A DNA stretch of 64,000 nucleotides from Acholoe squamosa. Taxonomy: Eukaryota; Annelida; Polychaeta; Phyllodocida; Polynoidae. The position numbers were made by a program, and so were the translations under genes. This document shows positions 34,540 to 46,985 of this stretch, piece after piece (position 1 is the stretch's first letter; each line of letters begins with the position of its first letter). Below the pieces are notes generated by a model. The model did not search any database. It saw only the letters and a program-made list of their open reading frames with translations, and was not told the origin of the DNA. The DNA lies in contig OX439038.1 in assembly GCA_949317995.1 (NCBI GenBank), forward strand, positions 38,507,113 to 38,571,112, in the 5' to 3' direction.

Positions 34540-36000
34540 ACACCTTCCTCACATAAAACCTAAATGTAAACTTTAACCAACAGGCACTGCTCAACAATTC
34601 ATTTAGGTGTTTGTCCAAAGGATACTGAAGCAGACGGCGGAAGCAGACAGGTGTAGTACTCATCTACACCGCCAGGTGGATGGTTTGCCACACCCTCCAA
34701 CAGGTGGCGCGTCTGGCTGTGAGCCCTGGCGGAAGACCAGAGAACCATGAGGGGGCTGGAACAGGTACACAAGGCTATAGTAATGGTTAATTTAACTCAC
34801 TCAGCACTATAACCCTGCTGCCCTACAGCACTCTCACCTTGTCTACTCCAGGGCAGGATCCAACAGGACAACACGAGAACCTGAACATTAGAACACTGGC
34901 GCCTGGCATGTCCATCTTTCAGTTTCCATATCCTGTTTCTATAAATAAAGTATGCGTTTAAAAAGATATGTCTTACCATTAATCTAGGGTATACTACATT
35001 ATACGGTGTATGTACCGATAGTTTGGTTCTGAGGTTATGCATGGATCTGAATATGAGATGTGACATCATTTGTTATACAAGCACACTGACACTTAAGCTA
35101 CATAAATAATCAGGAAAACACTCGTGATGTATTCCCAAGAGCATTGTCTGTTGCCAAAAACAATATCAGTTTTTAACCCCTGTGTCTATGTGTGTATGGT
35201 CCTCGTAGCTTATACGACTATGGATGATAAATAACTCTGTTTTACACTCTACTTCCAACCATGGTGTTTACATGCTGCCAAGTATCATTCATTAATAATA
35301 CCGTTGGATCCCTCCTGTAATACTACCATATCTTCTCTGTGCATTCATCCTAGAACAGAATGGTTTACACTAAAATCCATGGCAAAAGGGACTGCTTCCC
35401 ACATTCATTGAAATATAGATTCTTGTATTGCAATTTCTGATAGCTGAACAGCTCGTACCGTAGCTGGCAGACGCACGAGAAACAAGATTAATCTTAATAC
35501 CAATGGAAAAAATCTGAAGTCGTTATTCATCTAACAATTATTTTTTAGATGTGGTAATTTTTGTGAACGTACGCCCCCCCCCCTCCCAATAGAAGTATAT
35601 TAGGATGGCTGGTGTCTGTAGTCGGTTCACGTCTACAGCCTGGTTATGGTGGGTCCCACACCGCACATTACGGACCCATTCACACCATATAGGACTTTGA
35701 AGTTACATTCAGGCAGCATGCGCCCTCAGGCAGCATGAATGATACCACCAAGATGGATTACGTTTAACCGGGGTCTAAGCCAGGTGAAGGACCATCAATG
35801 GGGAGCCTTGTAATGTTTGGTGGCAATATGAATTCACAGTCTGACTCACAGGGAAAACTGTGGTGTATGGTCTGTAGCAGTAGCATAAATCTACAATATA
35901 CCATATACATGGATGAAACCCCCAAAACAGCAACCAATGCCAGTAGGAATTTGTAATTTTACTGATAAGAACATGGAATCCAGAAATGCTCACAGTATCT
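34540..36000. other. Non-coding stretch, no gene recognised
   Basis: AT-rich sequence with a C11 run near 35574. No exon-like frame or transposon ends were found. Confidence 0.5.
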
Positions 36001-37990
36001 GGAATACAAGTAGGCCATACATGCTTTTTGTCGAATTACCCTGAATAAACTACCAGGCATTCTTATAGATTTGGCATACCCCTGGTCTCTGCACAAGGCA
36101 GGTGCTTCTTATAGATTTGGCATACCCTGGTCTCTGCACAAGGCAGGCGCTTCTTATAGATTTGGCATACCCCTGGGCTCTGCACAAGGCAGGCGCTTCT
36201 TATAGATTTGGCATACCCCTGGTCTCTGCACAAGGCAGGTGCTTCTTATAGATTTGGCATACCCCTGGGCTCTGCACAAGGCAGGCGCTTCTTATAGATT
36301 TGGCATACCCCTGGTCTCTGCACAAGGCAGGCGCTTCTTATAGATTTGCCATACCCCTGGGCTCTGCACAAGGCAGGCACTTCTTATAGATTTGGCATAC
36401 CCCTGGTCTCTGCGCAAGGCAGGCGCTTCTTATAGATTTGGCATACCCCTGGGCTCTGGTCTCTGCACAAGACAGGCACTTCTTATTGGCCACTAGCTGG
36501 TGTGGGGCTGGTTCCGGCGAGACACACTGATAAGAACTGAAAAGATGGGACCAGCATGTCCCTCGAAGTGGGTGTTAACCAGGGACAAGGTACCCATCAT
36601 GGTGTGTGTTATCAGTGGGTTTAACATCAACCAGCGAAATTCAAAATGGCGGCTCCACTAGGTATGTCCCTGGTCTCTGCACAAAGCAGGTGCTTCTTAT
36701 AGATTTGGCATACTCCGGGTCCCTGGTCTCTGCACAAGGCAGGCACTTCTTATAGATTTGGCATGTCCCTGGTCTCTGCACAGGGCAGGTGCTTCTTATA
36801 GATTTGGCATGTCACGTGACATGAGCCCCCTGCATATTAGCACCAATCACAGGTGACGGCCAGAGGACGGAGGCGGGCTGAGATAGGCGCTGGGTGGGGC
36901 TGTAATCTGGGCCCCACAGGCCTAGGTCAGTCGTATCTGAAACCTCCCAAGCCGGGAGGGTGATGCGGGCAGTGGCAGTGGGGCTCTAAACCTCTGAGAA
37001 ATTTCTCTCCCATTTTCTATTACCCAAATTCACAAAATCATTCATAAGTTATAAGAAATATTTACAGAAAATCCAAAACAAATAGGGAAATGACTTGAGG
37101 AAATATATAGAAAATAATTCAGCCTTTTTAGTAATAGATATTCCCTTTTTAAGAAAAATAGAGATATTTGTAAACCAGGGGCCAGGAGTAGAGGGCCTCA
37201 ATTGAACCCTTATCTTATCTCTTATCTCCGATCTTCTCAAAACTACTCCCGACTGACCACCAACTGCCCAGGTAATCAGCATCAACTCCTACTCCCACCT
37301 AAAACCCCATGGGCTATTATAGGGAGTAACTCCTGTATCATAATGTCAGTTACGATAAACCAGATGGATTTCTTATCTGTCATCATTTTAGTGACTACCG
37401 TGTATTTCATGATCCCCACACCCCATGCGCTTGTGCAAAACCGGGCAGGAAGATTTCATGTATTTCATCGGGAATACAAGTAGGCCATACATGCTTTTTG
37501 TCGAATTACCCTGAATAAACTACCAGGCGTTCTTATAGATTTGGCATACCCCTGGTCTCTGCACAAGGCAGGTGCTTCTTATAGATTTGGCATACCCCTG
37601 GGCTCTGGTCTCTGCACAAGACAGGCACTCCTTATTGGCCACTAGCTGGTGTGGGGCTGGTTTCGGCTAGACACACTGATAAGAACTGAAAAGATGGGAC
37701 CAGCATGTCCCTGGAAGTGGGTGTTAACCAGGGACAAGGTACCCATCATGGTGTGTGTTATCAGTAGGTTTAACATCAACCAGTGAAATTCAAAATGGCG
37801 GCTCCACTAGGCATGTCCATGGTCTCTGCACAAGGCAGGTGCTTCTTATAGATTTGGCATACTCCTGGTCCCTGGTCTCTGCACAAGGCAGCCACTTCTT
37901 ATAGATTTGGCATGTCCCTGGTCTCTGCACAAGGCAGGTGATTTGGCATACCCCTGGTCCCTGGTCTCTGCACAAGGCTAGTGCTTATTC
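36001..37990. repeat. 46-bp minisatellite within a partial segmental duplication
   Basis: The unit CTTCTTATAGATTTGGCATA followed by CCCCTGGTCTCTGCACAAGGCAGGCG occurs about nine times at 36060-36480, three more times at 36660-36810 and again at 37530-37980. A larger unit beginning GGAATACAAGTAGGCCATAC and a block from GGCCACTAGCTGGTGTGG to GGCGGCTCCACTAGG are present both at about 36001-36680 and at 37470-37815. The second copy has fewer minisatellite units. Confidence 0.9.
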
Positions 37991-38247
37991 AAGGTCTACA
38001 TTTCAGTGATTAACATGTATTCCATACCACATGCGCCTATGTAAAAACCCGGCAATCGCTTAAACGCGGTGAAACGGAAGTAGTATGAATTGAAGTTTTA
38101 TGTGAGGCTCTGTATGATATGGAGGTGTGTGTGTGTGTGTGGGGGGGGGGTGTCCTTATAAAGTGGTGAGTCACTCAGTGCCCAGGTAAAGCTGCTTATA
38201 CCTGTCCCTAGAACAAGAATCTGTACCACTGTAGTCATCATGCCATG

Positions 38248-38616
38248 TACACCAGAGGCGTAGGAAGCAAATCTTCATTGAGGGGGGGGGGTCCAGTGGG
38301 GGTCCAGCCGGGACCCCATCGTGACCACCTTGTATTGTCGGCATCATCGCGATTACACCTATATATATCTATGTAGATTTTGTAAAGAAGTGTTATTTTT
38401 GGTGACTTTTAGGTCTGATTTGAAGCTCTACCCTCCCTTTTCCCTATCCCATTACCATATAAATCTATCCTGAAATGCAGTATTTTTTATGCTTATGGAT
38501 TTTATTATGAGGTCTTGACAAATTTTGGGGGGCCCCAGACATACTCAGGCCCCACCTGCTTTGTGATTGGGGGGCCCAGGCCCCCCTGCCCCCCCCTTTC
38601 CTACGCCCCTGTACAC
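38248..38616. mobile_element. CAGAGGCGTAGGAA-ended MITE with a 5-bp duplication
   Basis: Ends CAGAGGCGTAGGAA and CAGGGGCGTAGGAA (read inward) face each other at 38253 and 38611, flanked by TACAC on both sides (38248-38252, 38612-38616). The 359-bp interior is G/C-run rich and has no ORF. By its ends it is the same family as 39114-39452. Confidence 0.8.
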
Positions 38617-39108
38617 CGACACACACACACAAACACACCATCTAGGCTATCATTAGCGGAAAACAAGGAAAGCTACAGAATGAAGCCCCGCCCCCCCCCC
38701 CAGTAACTATAGGATATTGGAGAAGTGAACCCGTGAATCTGTGTATTATTTTCTCATTCACTGTGGTAAATCACACACGCGTTTATACGGTGTATGTATA
38801 TCCTGGTAAATTTTCTCGCGTTAATCCTCGATATAGGAAACGCCTTCCGACCACCTAGTCCTTTAGTTTTGTCAACATATTTATCTGCACCATTCAATAG
38901 GACAGTGCTTTCAGATGTATAAATATAGTAGGCCTACTTTGACATAGTCCCTGTTTATCGAGCTCTGTGCGTCGTTGTGTGTGAGTCAGAAGATCAAAGA
39001 CAGCAGCAGGCACATGGGAAGGCACAAGGTAAGCCATACATGTAAAACCCAGCTAACAGTCCATATGTACCAAAGAAACTGCTATTCACAACAGGAATCG
39101 TTTAGTAT

Positions 39109-39457
39109 AAGACCAGGGGTGTAGGAAAAGAGGGGGCCAGCCCCCCCCCTTATCATAAGGGATTCTTTTTATTATTTGATTTTGCCAGGAACACATAAAC
39201 AATATGGAAAAGAAGCTAAAAATTTGCATCTCAAATTAGATTAATATGGTGATGGGGTAGGGAAAATGGGGTTTGAGCCTAAAGTCAGATCCCAAATTCA
39301 CTAACAATTTTTTTCTATACAAATTCTGCATACATATGTAGGATTTCATCGGGCTTCAACCGACAATTCAAGGCAGTCGAGATGGCGCCTTCGAGGCCCC
39401 CCCCCCCCGCCAATGTATGGATATAAATGAAGATTTGCTTCCTACACCTCTGAAGAC
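39109..39457. mobile_element. CAGGGGTGTAGGAA-ended MITE with a 5-bp duplication
   Basis: Ends CAGGGGTGTAGGAA and CAGAGGTGTAGGAA (read inward) at 39114 and 39452 are flanked by AAGAC (39109-39113, 39453-39457). GAAGATTTGCTTCCTAC near its right end matches, inverted, GTAGGAAGCAAATCTTC at the left of the 38253 copy, confirming one family in opposite orientations. Confidence 0.8.
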
Positions 39458-39782
39458 CTATACATATCATAGGCTAATATCCTAATCTTTCATATTAAAA
39501 TTGCTAACTACCACATACTTAAGGGATGTAATCGATCCTCAAATCCTCTCTAGCTGACAGAAGTGTCATTGGTAGTTACTTGTATATAGTTATTCCACGA
39601 TTTCTGGGATTCTCAGTGCTTTTCCTGGATATTCCCATGCACATACCTGTCGATATTGCACACCATGAAGGCTGTAGCATCAATTTTGTAAGGCGTGCGG
39701 TTATCCATGGATAACCTGCACGCCTCTTATGTCCTTACATGTCATATGTTACATGTTAAAACCTACGGAATTTTTCATTGCC

Positions 39783-39855
39783 AGGGTAGGGGTCGAACCT
39801 GCAGTCTCACATCCCAAATCCAACTCCCTATGCATTGCGCCACAGGGACTGACGT
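39783..39855 (-). repeat. tRNA-derived SINE head (minus strand)
   Basis: On the minus strand, GTGGCGCAATGCATAGGGAG (A-box region) is followed after about 35 bp by GGTTCGACCCC (B box), as in RNA polymerase III promoters of tRNA-like SINEs. The cloverleaf does not close well, so it is not a working tRNA gene. Confidence 0.6.
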
Positions 39856-39983
39856 GGAACGGTCTGGGCTTGCTTGGTTAGATTGTAGAGGTAGGCGGGA
39901 CGAGTCCCGGTCCGGGCGTATATTTTTGTTCCCTACTGTCCGCATTCAAACATAGCCAAGCCGAGACGGCCACTGAAGGAGGA

Positions 39984-40057
39984 GATGCGGTGGTCTAGTG
40001 GTTAGCGCATTGCGCTCAGCCGTCAGAGGTAGGCGGGTCGAGTCCCGGTACGGGCGC
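39984..40057 (+). repeat. tRNA-derived SINE head (plus strand)
   Basis: TGGTCTAGTGGTTAGCGC matches an A box, and GGGTCGAGTCCC matches a B box lacking one T. Related B-box copies lie at about 39905-39925 and 40250-40265. Downstream, CTGTCCGCTGCCGGG...GGTGTATGTACCGATCGTGTACA occurs twice (about 40086 and 40196) as a 110-bp tandem duplication of the SINE body. Confidence 0.65.
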
Positions 40058-40340
40058 GTCGTTTTTTCGTCGTGTGCGCTGTAGCTGTCCGCTGCCGGGT
40101 GACGAGGTGTATGTACCGATCGTGTACAAACACTATTTTTCGCCGTGTGCCGCTGCCATAACCGCGAGACACCAAGCCGAGACGGGGGCTGTCGCTGTCC
40201 GCTGCCGGGCGCTGAGGTGTATGTACCGATCGTGTACACACAATGGCTGGTTTCGAGTCCCAGGAAGTGGAACAATTTTTGTTTTCAACTTGAATTTATT
40301 GGTATTTTATTGATTATCTATTGGTTTCGTGGAATAAAAT

Positions 40341-40464
40341 AAGTAGTCAATGGATAATTCATGACTTGTGTGTGTTAGCAAAGGCTAATTACACTCGGGC
40401 TACGCCCTCGTGTAATTATCTTTCACTAACACACACGCGTCATGAATTATCCATTGATTACTTG
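40341..40464. repeat. Foldback hairpin with TCGGGCTACGCCCTCG centre
   Basis: AAGTAGTCAATGGATAATTC at the left pairs with GAATTATCCATTGATTACTT at the right. Inner arms GTGTGTGTTAG and TAATTACACTCGGG also pair, leaving a tiny loop CTACG. The whole is about 124 bp of near-continuous palindrome. The right arm sequence CCATTGATTACTTGTTCA recurs at 61101-61118. Confidence 0.85.
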
Positions 40465-40469
40465 TTCAC

Positions 40470-42050
40470 TATTGACGTTGAATAGTACCATTCTCAGTGC
40501 TTTGGGTGGTGTCTCCAGCCTTTATACATGCTATCCTATGCTGATTTTATCTGCGGATGTACATCTATATTTGTGGAGTATATACAGGTGTAGGAGGCCT
40601 CCTCCAGCATAGCGCTATGAGTATGACGGTCACTGGATCTCTTCTCAACCCATCTCCCTCCTGCTAACAGAAATCTACATTGAATCAATCACCTAGCCCT
40701 GAATTAGTGTCTACAATTGTTCAAGTAATGTTAATGATGGGGAACAGAGAAAGACCTCCTGTGAGCATATACAATGTATATACCAATTGAGAGATAAGGT
40801 CGTTTTATATGAACATATCATATGATTATAATGGTCTTTGAGTAGGAAGTTCTCAGCATACAAAACCACTCCCAAAAAAAATAAGTCATTGCTAGAAAAG
40901 TCCCCAGCCATGGTGAAATTTGATCGTGTAGAGGAAGAGGAATATAAAGGTTAGCAGAGTGACTAAGTATATGGTATGGTAACTGATGGGGATTGTACCA
41001 TCATAGTACCCCCAGGGTGTACACAGGAGCACACAGTGGTTACCTTTACCTAATGTAAGCTTCTATAGGTACAGTGGTGTTCATTTACCTACTGTAAGCT
41101 TCTATAGGTACAGACGTGTTCATTTACCTGTACTAAAAGTCACGTGGAGGTACAACACACAATTATGTCTGTCTGTCCGTGTATGGATGGCTTAACATCG
41201 TACAATACTTTAACTGGAATTCTAGTCAGAATGTGTAAAATGTATGCTCGTAACCCGTATACATCTTGAAGCTGGTGTATTGCCGCGGTACGATGTAAAA
41301 CTGGTTGGTTGACTACCATTGACATCTGAGGTTAACGACAGTGGTTCTATCCGCGCCCATCTCGTGTGATACACAGGCAATGCTCCTGTCTGTTTTGTGG
41401 CAGCATTATTGAAAATCACAGATCCTCATATACATGTATCAGGTGATCTCAAGACGACGAACCACCACCACCACACCACAAAACTATATTGAAGTACATC
41501 CTATCGCAGACCTTTAAATAGCGAAAGTAACGGTAGTCTAGCAGAGTGAGACAAATGAGGTTTGCATGCAGCTTGTTAACAATATTCTGAGCTTTTCAGC
41601 TATACCAAATGATAGGGTGAAATCATTCACGTAAAATGTGTCACCATTCAATGATTCATTCTAAATATGCATGAATATGTTCAGCATGAATTAACGGCCA
41701 TTTGGTAGAACTGAAGAAATGTATTGTATTTACACTGCAAAGGTGAGTTATTTGCGTATTATTGCATATTACGTTATGACTTCTCAACAATGAAATATTG
41801 GCCAAATTGGGAGTGAAAGCTGTTCATGTGTGTGTCAGACCATCTGTTATTGTGACACCTATAGAGATGACAGGGGACAAGGCCTCACCTGTACAAGTGT
41901 CTCTAGCTCAGCGCTATTCCGAGTTAGCAGGTTGTCCCATGGGCGCCGCCATTACTGAAGCTTGTTATCAGCAAGTTCTACTGATAACACCTATCAGACG
42001 GGTACCAGTCTGGTGTCATCTCATTGGCTAATAATCAAACCAGCTAAGGC
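40470..42050. other. Non-coding stretch, no gene recognised
   Basis: It contains a short direct repeat GTAAGCTTCTATAGGTACAG...GTTCATTTACCT (41057 and 41093). No exon-like frame is convincing. Confidence 0.5.
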
Positions 42051-43605
42051 CGTATATGCCCGACCCACTCGGGCGCATAGTGGCCTTATACGCCCGAGGA
42101 TTTTTCCATACACGGGACTAAAATCCTATACACGGGATAGGATAGTTTGCGGCCCATACACGGGAGACCACCCGAGCAGGATGCACGGGACTCATCCCAT
42201 TTTGGGCCATATACGGGACATTTTGTGTATGGTACAGGCACACAGGACTCATCATATTTCGCTCCGTACACGGGACACCACGCATATAGTTGGGTTAAAG
42301 TGGCCAATTAACCAGCAGCTCGGTGGCCGAGAGGGAAGGGCGTCGGGCCGATCCTAGGGTGCTTGCTAGGGACATTTGTAGACCCTTGCTAGGGACATTT
42401 GTTGCTGAAACAGGAGGCTTGCTAGGGACTTTTCCTTGAAAAAGTACCCTTGCCAGCCGCACATATGTGTATACATTACATAGAGAGTGCCCCTCCCCCC
42501 GTGACCTGATATTTTGTATACGGGACTTTGGGATCCCATCTGGCATACACAGGACCAGATATTTTTCGGGGCATACACGCACGATCAAGGGGGCAGCACC
42601 ACGATTTGCCGCGCTGCTTTTCCCGCCACAATGTTGACATTGTCACCTTGTACAGTTCCTCTATGCAGAGTAATAATACTGTAAAGGTCACATATTCCGA
42701 GTTCAAGTTCATATGTTTAATCTGGAAAGAACTACCAAACTACAGTCTCCGGTACAGAAGAGGCAACAAGTTTTATTCAGGATCCTACGTACAATCAGAC
42801 TAAAGGTTTCCGGATGCAGAGGTACCCGTATCGAAGGTATCCGTATCAGAGTATTCAGACAATCAGACAATGAGCTACCTATGTAAGCTCTCGTAGCCAG
42901 AGGAGAGAAGACACTCCTTATACATACAGAACCCGTCAAGGTTCTCTCAGTCAGTCGCCGACCCGGCCTTATGTACAGGGCCACAGGGGTTGGGTGGTGA
43001 CCCCTCGAGTCCAGGCCGAGAAGCCCGGAGAGCAGTTCTGTCACCACTGTCATGACCTGAGTCATCAGGATGACAATACTGACAGTACAGAGTCGTCATA
43101 TTGATGACTCAGGTCGTCAGGATGACGACCTAAAGTAGTCATTTTGACTACCTAAAGCTGTAGTTTTAGGTATCGTCAACTTGAGGACCTAAAGTGGTCA
43201 CCGCTGACTAGTTTCAGAACTTCTAGGTTTTCAGTGTAGGATTCCCCTAGTGTAGTAGTCATGTGTATAGGATAGGTATGGAGGTACCGTACGGGTGGGG
43301 TCCCGTGTATAGGATTCCTTGGGTGAAATCCTGTGTATAGGTTGCTCGGGTGAGGTCCCGTGTACACAATAGATAGGGGATAGATCCCGTGTATAGGATT
43401 CCCCTAGTGTAGTCCCGTGTATAGGATAGGTAGGGGTACCATAGGTTAACTACTGGTGGGGTCCCATGTATAGGATTCCTCGGGTGGAGTCCCGTGTAAA
43501 GGTATATAAAAATTGATCCTGTGTATAGGTTTCCCTCGGGTGGAGTCCTATGTATAGGATTCCTCGGGCTAGTCCCGTGTATGTAAGGCCACTATCCCGA
43601 GGAGC
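42050..43605. repeat. Inverted cassette of CCCGTGTATAGGATT repeats
   Basis: The left side (42060-42290) carries many TACACGGGA/CCTATACACGGG units. The right side (43230-43600) carries the complement TCCCGTGTATAGGATTCC with CTCGGGTG spacers at about 25-40 bp. Outer blocks ATAGTGGCCTTATACGCCCGAGGA and, inverted, CTCGGGATAGTGGCCTTACAT bound it at about 42076 and 43580. The middle holds a tRNA-like head, GGCTTGCTAGGGACATTTG repeats (42358-42430) and a GACCTAAAG hairpin (43070-43200). Confidence 0.7.
42315..42360 (+). repeat. tRNA-like fragment
   Basis: GCTCGGTGGCCGAGAGGGAA followed by GGGCGTCGGGCC resembles the 5' half of a class II (Ser/Leu-like) tRNA, including an A box. There is no B box downstream, so it is a truncated SINE head. 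Confidence 0.45.
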
Positions 43606-44840
43606 TCGGACATATAGCATTGGCCGTGTCTCTGCAGTATAGATCACACACTTATATACTTCGTCTACACTTTAAGTTCAATTAGATTCCGATGAGTGTC
43701 CCTGGTATGGATGTTAAAAGTAAGGTGTACAAAAGTGCCTGTGTAGAAACAAAATCTTTAAGGTGAAGTACCGGTACTACATGTATGTACCAGAACTCTT
43801 CTCTACTCCCCATAATATGATAATACAGAGATAATTAGATCATGTAGGTTTCTTATTGTCATATCATTCGTGTAGTGTGGTTATTTGATAGGAATTAATG
43901 CACAGGGAAAATGGGTCTTGGCACAGGGAGAATTCATGGAATTTGAAAAAAAGAATATTGAGTGGGGCCCTGCAATCCAGAGATACAATCAAATGTTCAA
44001 ACAGAAAATTTCACATTCATTTTGCATTGAGCTTACACCTTCTAAACCGAGGACTTTCTTGGCGTTCCTTTCTGATAGAACCTCTCGTTGATAAATCAAA
44101 TGAATGTGAATTTAACAGGACCACGGCTGTGCCTTTTAGGTGTGTAAGGGGTTTAGAAGATGGGGCATGCCTTATTAGCTGGGAGGTCCACACCTCCCAG
44201 CTATAGTACATCGTCCTAGGACAGGGAGGAACCGTCGTCCATTTGTTGACCAAAAACGGCTACAATAGCTCAGCTGCTGAAATCATCAGTGCATGACCTA
44301 GACCGCTTAAGCCTTGCTAAGGTCCTTTCAGTTATTCATTTTTTTTCTGTCCCTGCATAGGTATAATATTTAAGACATCACCTCAGACTAAATAGGCAAT
44401 AACAAAACGGATTTATATAAGACCTATGCAAGTCTATGTTTGTCACAGGTCATTCTGGGCCACCTGGTCGTCTTGGGGCTGCCTGATAGCTTTCCTTGTT
44501 GATTTCATGAAGCTGAGAAAGCTAGGGCGTATTTTAATTGGGCTGGTTCACAGCTTTATGAAATCAACATGCATTAGCTCTATGGGCGTCATTAGCCCCC
44601 CTGGGCCGCCTCACGCTGTGGCATTGCTCCCTGAGTGTTTGTTCACCTCCTAAGGCGTCATTAGCACCCCTGGGCCGCCTCACACTGTGCCCTTACCACC
44701 ACAACACTCCAGCACCAGTAGGTACCCCCCACTCACATACCTCTCCATATAGATGTACTTATTAGCAGTTCAAACTGACGTTCCATTGCATTTATTTGTC
44801 CTTAAAAGATCGTGTAAAAAAATTGGTGTAATAGACTAAA
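43606..44840. other. Non-coding stretch, no gene recognised
   Basis: A perfect hairpin GCTGGGAGGT/ACCTCCCAGC lies at about 44178-44203. GGCGTCATTAGC-CCCCTGGGCCGCCTCAC is repeated (about 44585 and 44653). Frames at 43885-44206 have no recognisable product. Confidence 0.5.
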
Positions 44841-44841
44841 A

Positions 44842-46200
44842 GTATCGATAACTTTGTTCCCATTGTGCAGATTTGAAAATTAAGACCGCCATGACGTTTG
44901 CCAGCTCGAGCTTCTCTTTATCTATAGGTCACACTATGGGAAACTCCTATTATTAAGGGAGATACGATTTATTTTGTAAAACTGCCAGTTCTTGAACCTC
45001 TCTGCCAGTGCCTGGACTGGCGTCTGTCCCCGCGTCCCAAAAAAGCCTATATTTCGATCCATTCCTTCCTCAAACCTGCCCTTTTTCGCCGGTGACACTT
45101 AAAACAGATAGGTTTTGGCTGGAGGTAGGGCGCAGGTGGACCGGCATAGGCCGAAAAGGCCGGTTATTCTTTTCCAAAACAAATTTTTTAGGGGCAATGA
45201 AACACCCCAGACTGATACCAAACATTCCATATCCATGCATAATTAGCATAATTAGCATAATTATCCAGTATCTTCATACTTTTCCATATATATATATAGA
45301 TGTGTGTCATTGCTCCCTTATAGAATTCATATGCTTGCAAGAATAAATAACTGACACCTAGTTGGGGTTTTGGCAAAATCCACATAGAACAGCCGCTCCT
45401 CAGTCTCGGTAGTATAGTGAGTATCGGCAAAGCAATACTGTAGTAATTAGTTTTTGGCTCATTCGAGTAGTATAGTATGTATTGGCAAAGTTCTAATAGC
45501 CTCAAAACATCATAATGTCAACTAAGTTGGTGTAATTGGTCAAATTGGTGCATCATGCCCAGACCATGACGATTTTCCAGAGGAGTCCATAGCTGTTTGG
45601 GTTTTTTCCTATGACGATTTGGTGGAAAGTTATGGCCATTTTTGTGATGTCATAGCTTTAAAACATCGAAAACTTTGTTCCCATTGTGCAGATTTGAAAA
45701 TAAAGACCGCCATGACGTATGCCAGTCAAGGCCGCCATGACGTTCGCCAGCTCGAGCTACCCTTTATCTATAGGTCACACTATGGGAAACTCCTATTATT
45801 AAGGGAGATACGATTTATTTTGTAAAACTGCCAGTTCTTGAACCTCTCTGCCAGTGCCTGGACTGGCGTCTGTCCCCGCGTCCCAAAAAAGTCTATATTT
45901 CGATCCATTCCTTCCTTAAACCTGCCCTTTTTCGCTGGTGACACTTAAAACAGATAGGTTTTGGCTGGAGGTAGGGCGCAGGTGGACCGGCTCAGGCCGA
46001 AAAGGCCCCTACTTAAAAAAAAATTATTTCACTTATTCTTTTCCAAAACAAATTTTTTAGGGGGGCATGTTCTTTAGGGGGACAAAACAACCCAGATTGA
46101 TACCAAACATTCCATATCCGCGCATATTATTTGCATAATTAGCATAATTATGCAGTATCTTGGTACTTTTCCATATATATAGATGTGTGTCATTGCTGAA
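44842..46200 (+). repeat. Direct duplication of about 500 bp, two copies
   Basis: The block from AACTTTGTTCCCATTGTGCA through the GCCAGTTCTTGAACCTCTCT region to ATAGATGTGTGTCATTGCT occurs at about 44850-45320 and 45668-46196. The two copies differ by substitutions and small insertions, including an extra GGCCGCCATGACG and an AT-rich piece in the second. They are either two copies of a dispersed element or a local duplication. Confidence 0.85.
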
Positions 46201-46339
46201 TGGATGTTTTTCCATTTCTCCATTCTCTGGTGTCTGATTGAAAATATTGACGCCATTCTGTGTTTTAATATGTGTTTTAATCAGTGTTTTTACGGTAAAT
46301 GTATTGAGTTTAAGACCATACCAGGTTAGTATTAGTGCT

Positions 46340-46985
46340 ATGGTATGATGGTAATTAATCAATATATATTAGTCATTACTCAGTATTTGTCAGCAATTAG
46401 TCAATATAAACATATCAGTAATTACTCACAATTTGTCAGCAATTAGTCAATATACGTCAGTACTTAGTCACTCTATATCAGCAATTATCAATACATGTCA
46501 CTATTTACTCTTAATCTGTCAGCAATTAGTCAATATATAACAGAAATAGCCATTGATTCAATTGTGCATCCTGTCTTGACTGGTATTTGTCAAAATATGT
46601 CAGTATCTATGGACTATTTGTCAGCAATTAGTTAATATATGTAGGTAATTATTCACTATTTGTCAGCAATTAGTCAATACATGGTAGTAGTTACTTACAT
46701 TTTATCAGTATTTAGTCAATATATGTTAGTAATTACTCACTATTTGTAAGCAATTAGTCTATATGTTAGTAATTGCTCACTATCTATCAGCAATTAGTCT
46801 ATATGTTAGTAATTGCTCACTATTTGTCAGCAATTATTCAATATATTATAGTATTTACTCACTATTTGTCAGCAAATAGTCAATATATATCAGTATTTAC
46901 TCACAATTTGTCAGCAATTACTCAATATATGTCAGTACTTAGTCACTCTATAACAGCAATTATCAATACATGTCATTATTTTTAC
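46340..46985 (+). repeat. 42-bp satellite array (left)
   Basis: The unit is a dimer of related 21-mers, GTCAGCAATTAGTCAATATAT and GTCAGTAATTACTCACTATTT. About fifteen dimers are present, with an inserted block GATTCAATTGTGCATCCTGT...CTTGACTGGTATTTGTC at about 46555-46595. The same satellite and the same inserted block recur at 53760-54590. Confidence 0.9.

Noticed and set aside
39984..40057. Functional tRNA gene
   Set aside because: The A and B boxes are present but the T-loop lacks a base and the acceptor stem does not close; fits a SINE head.
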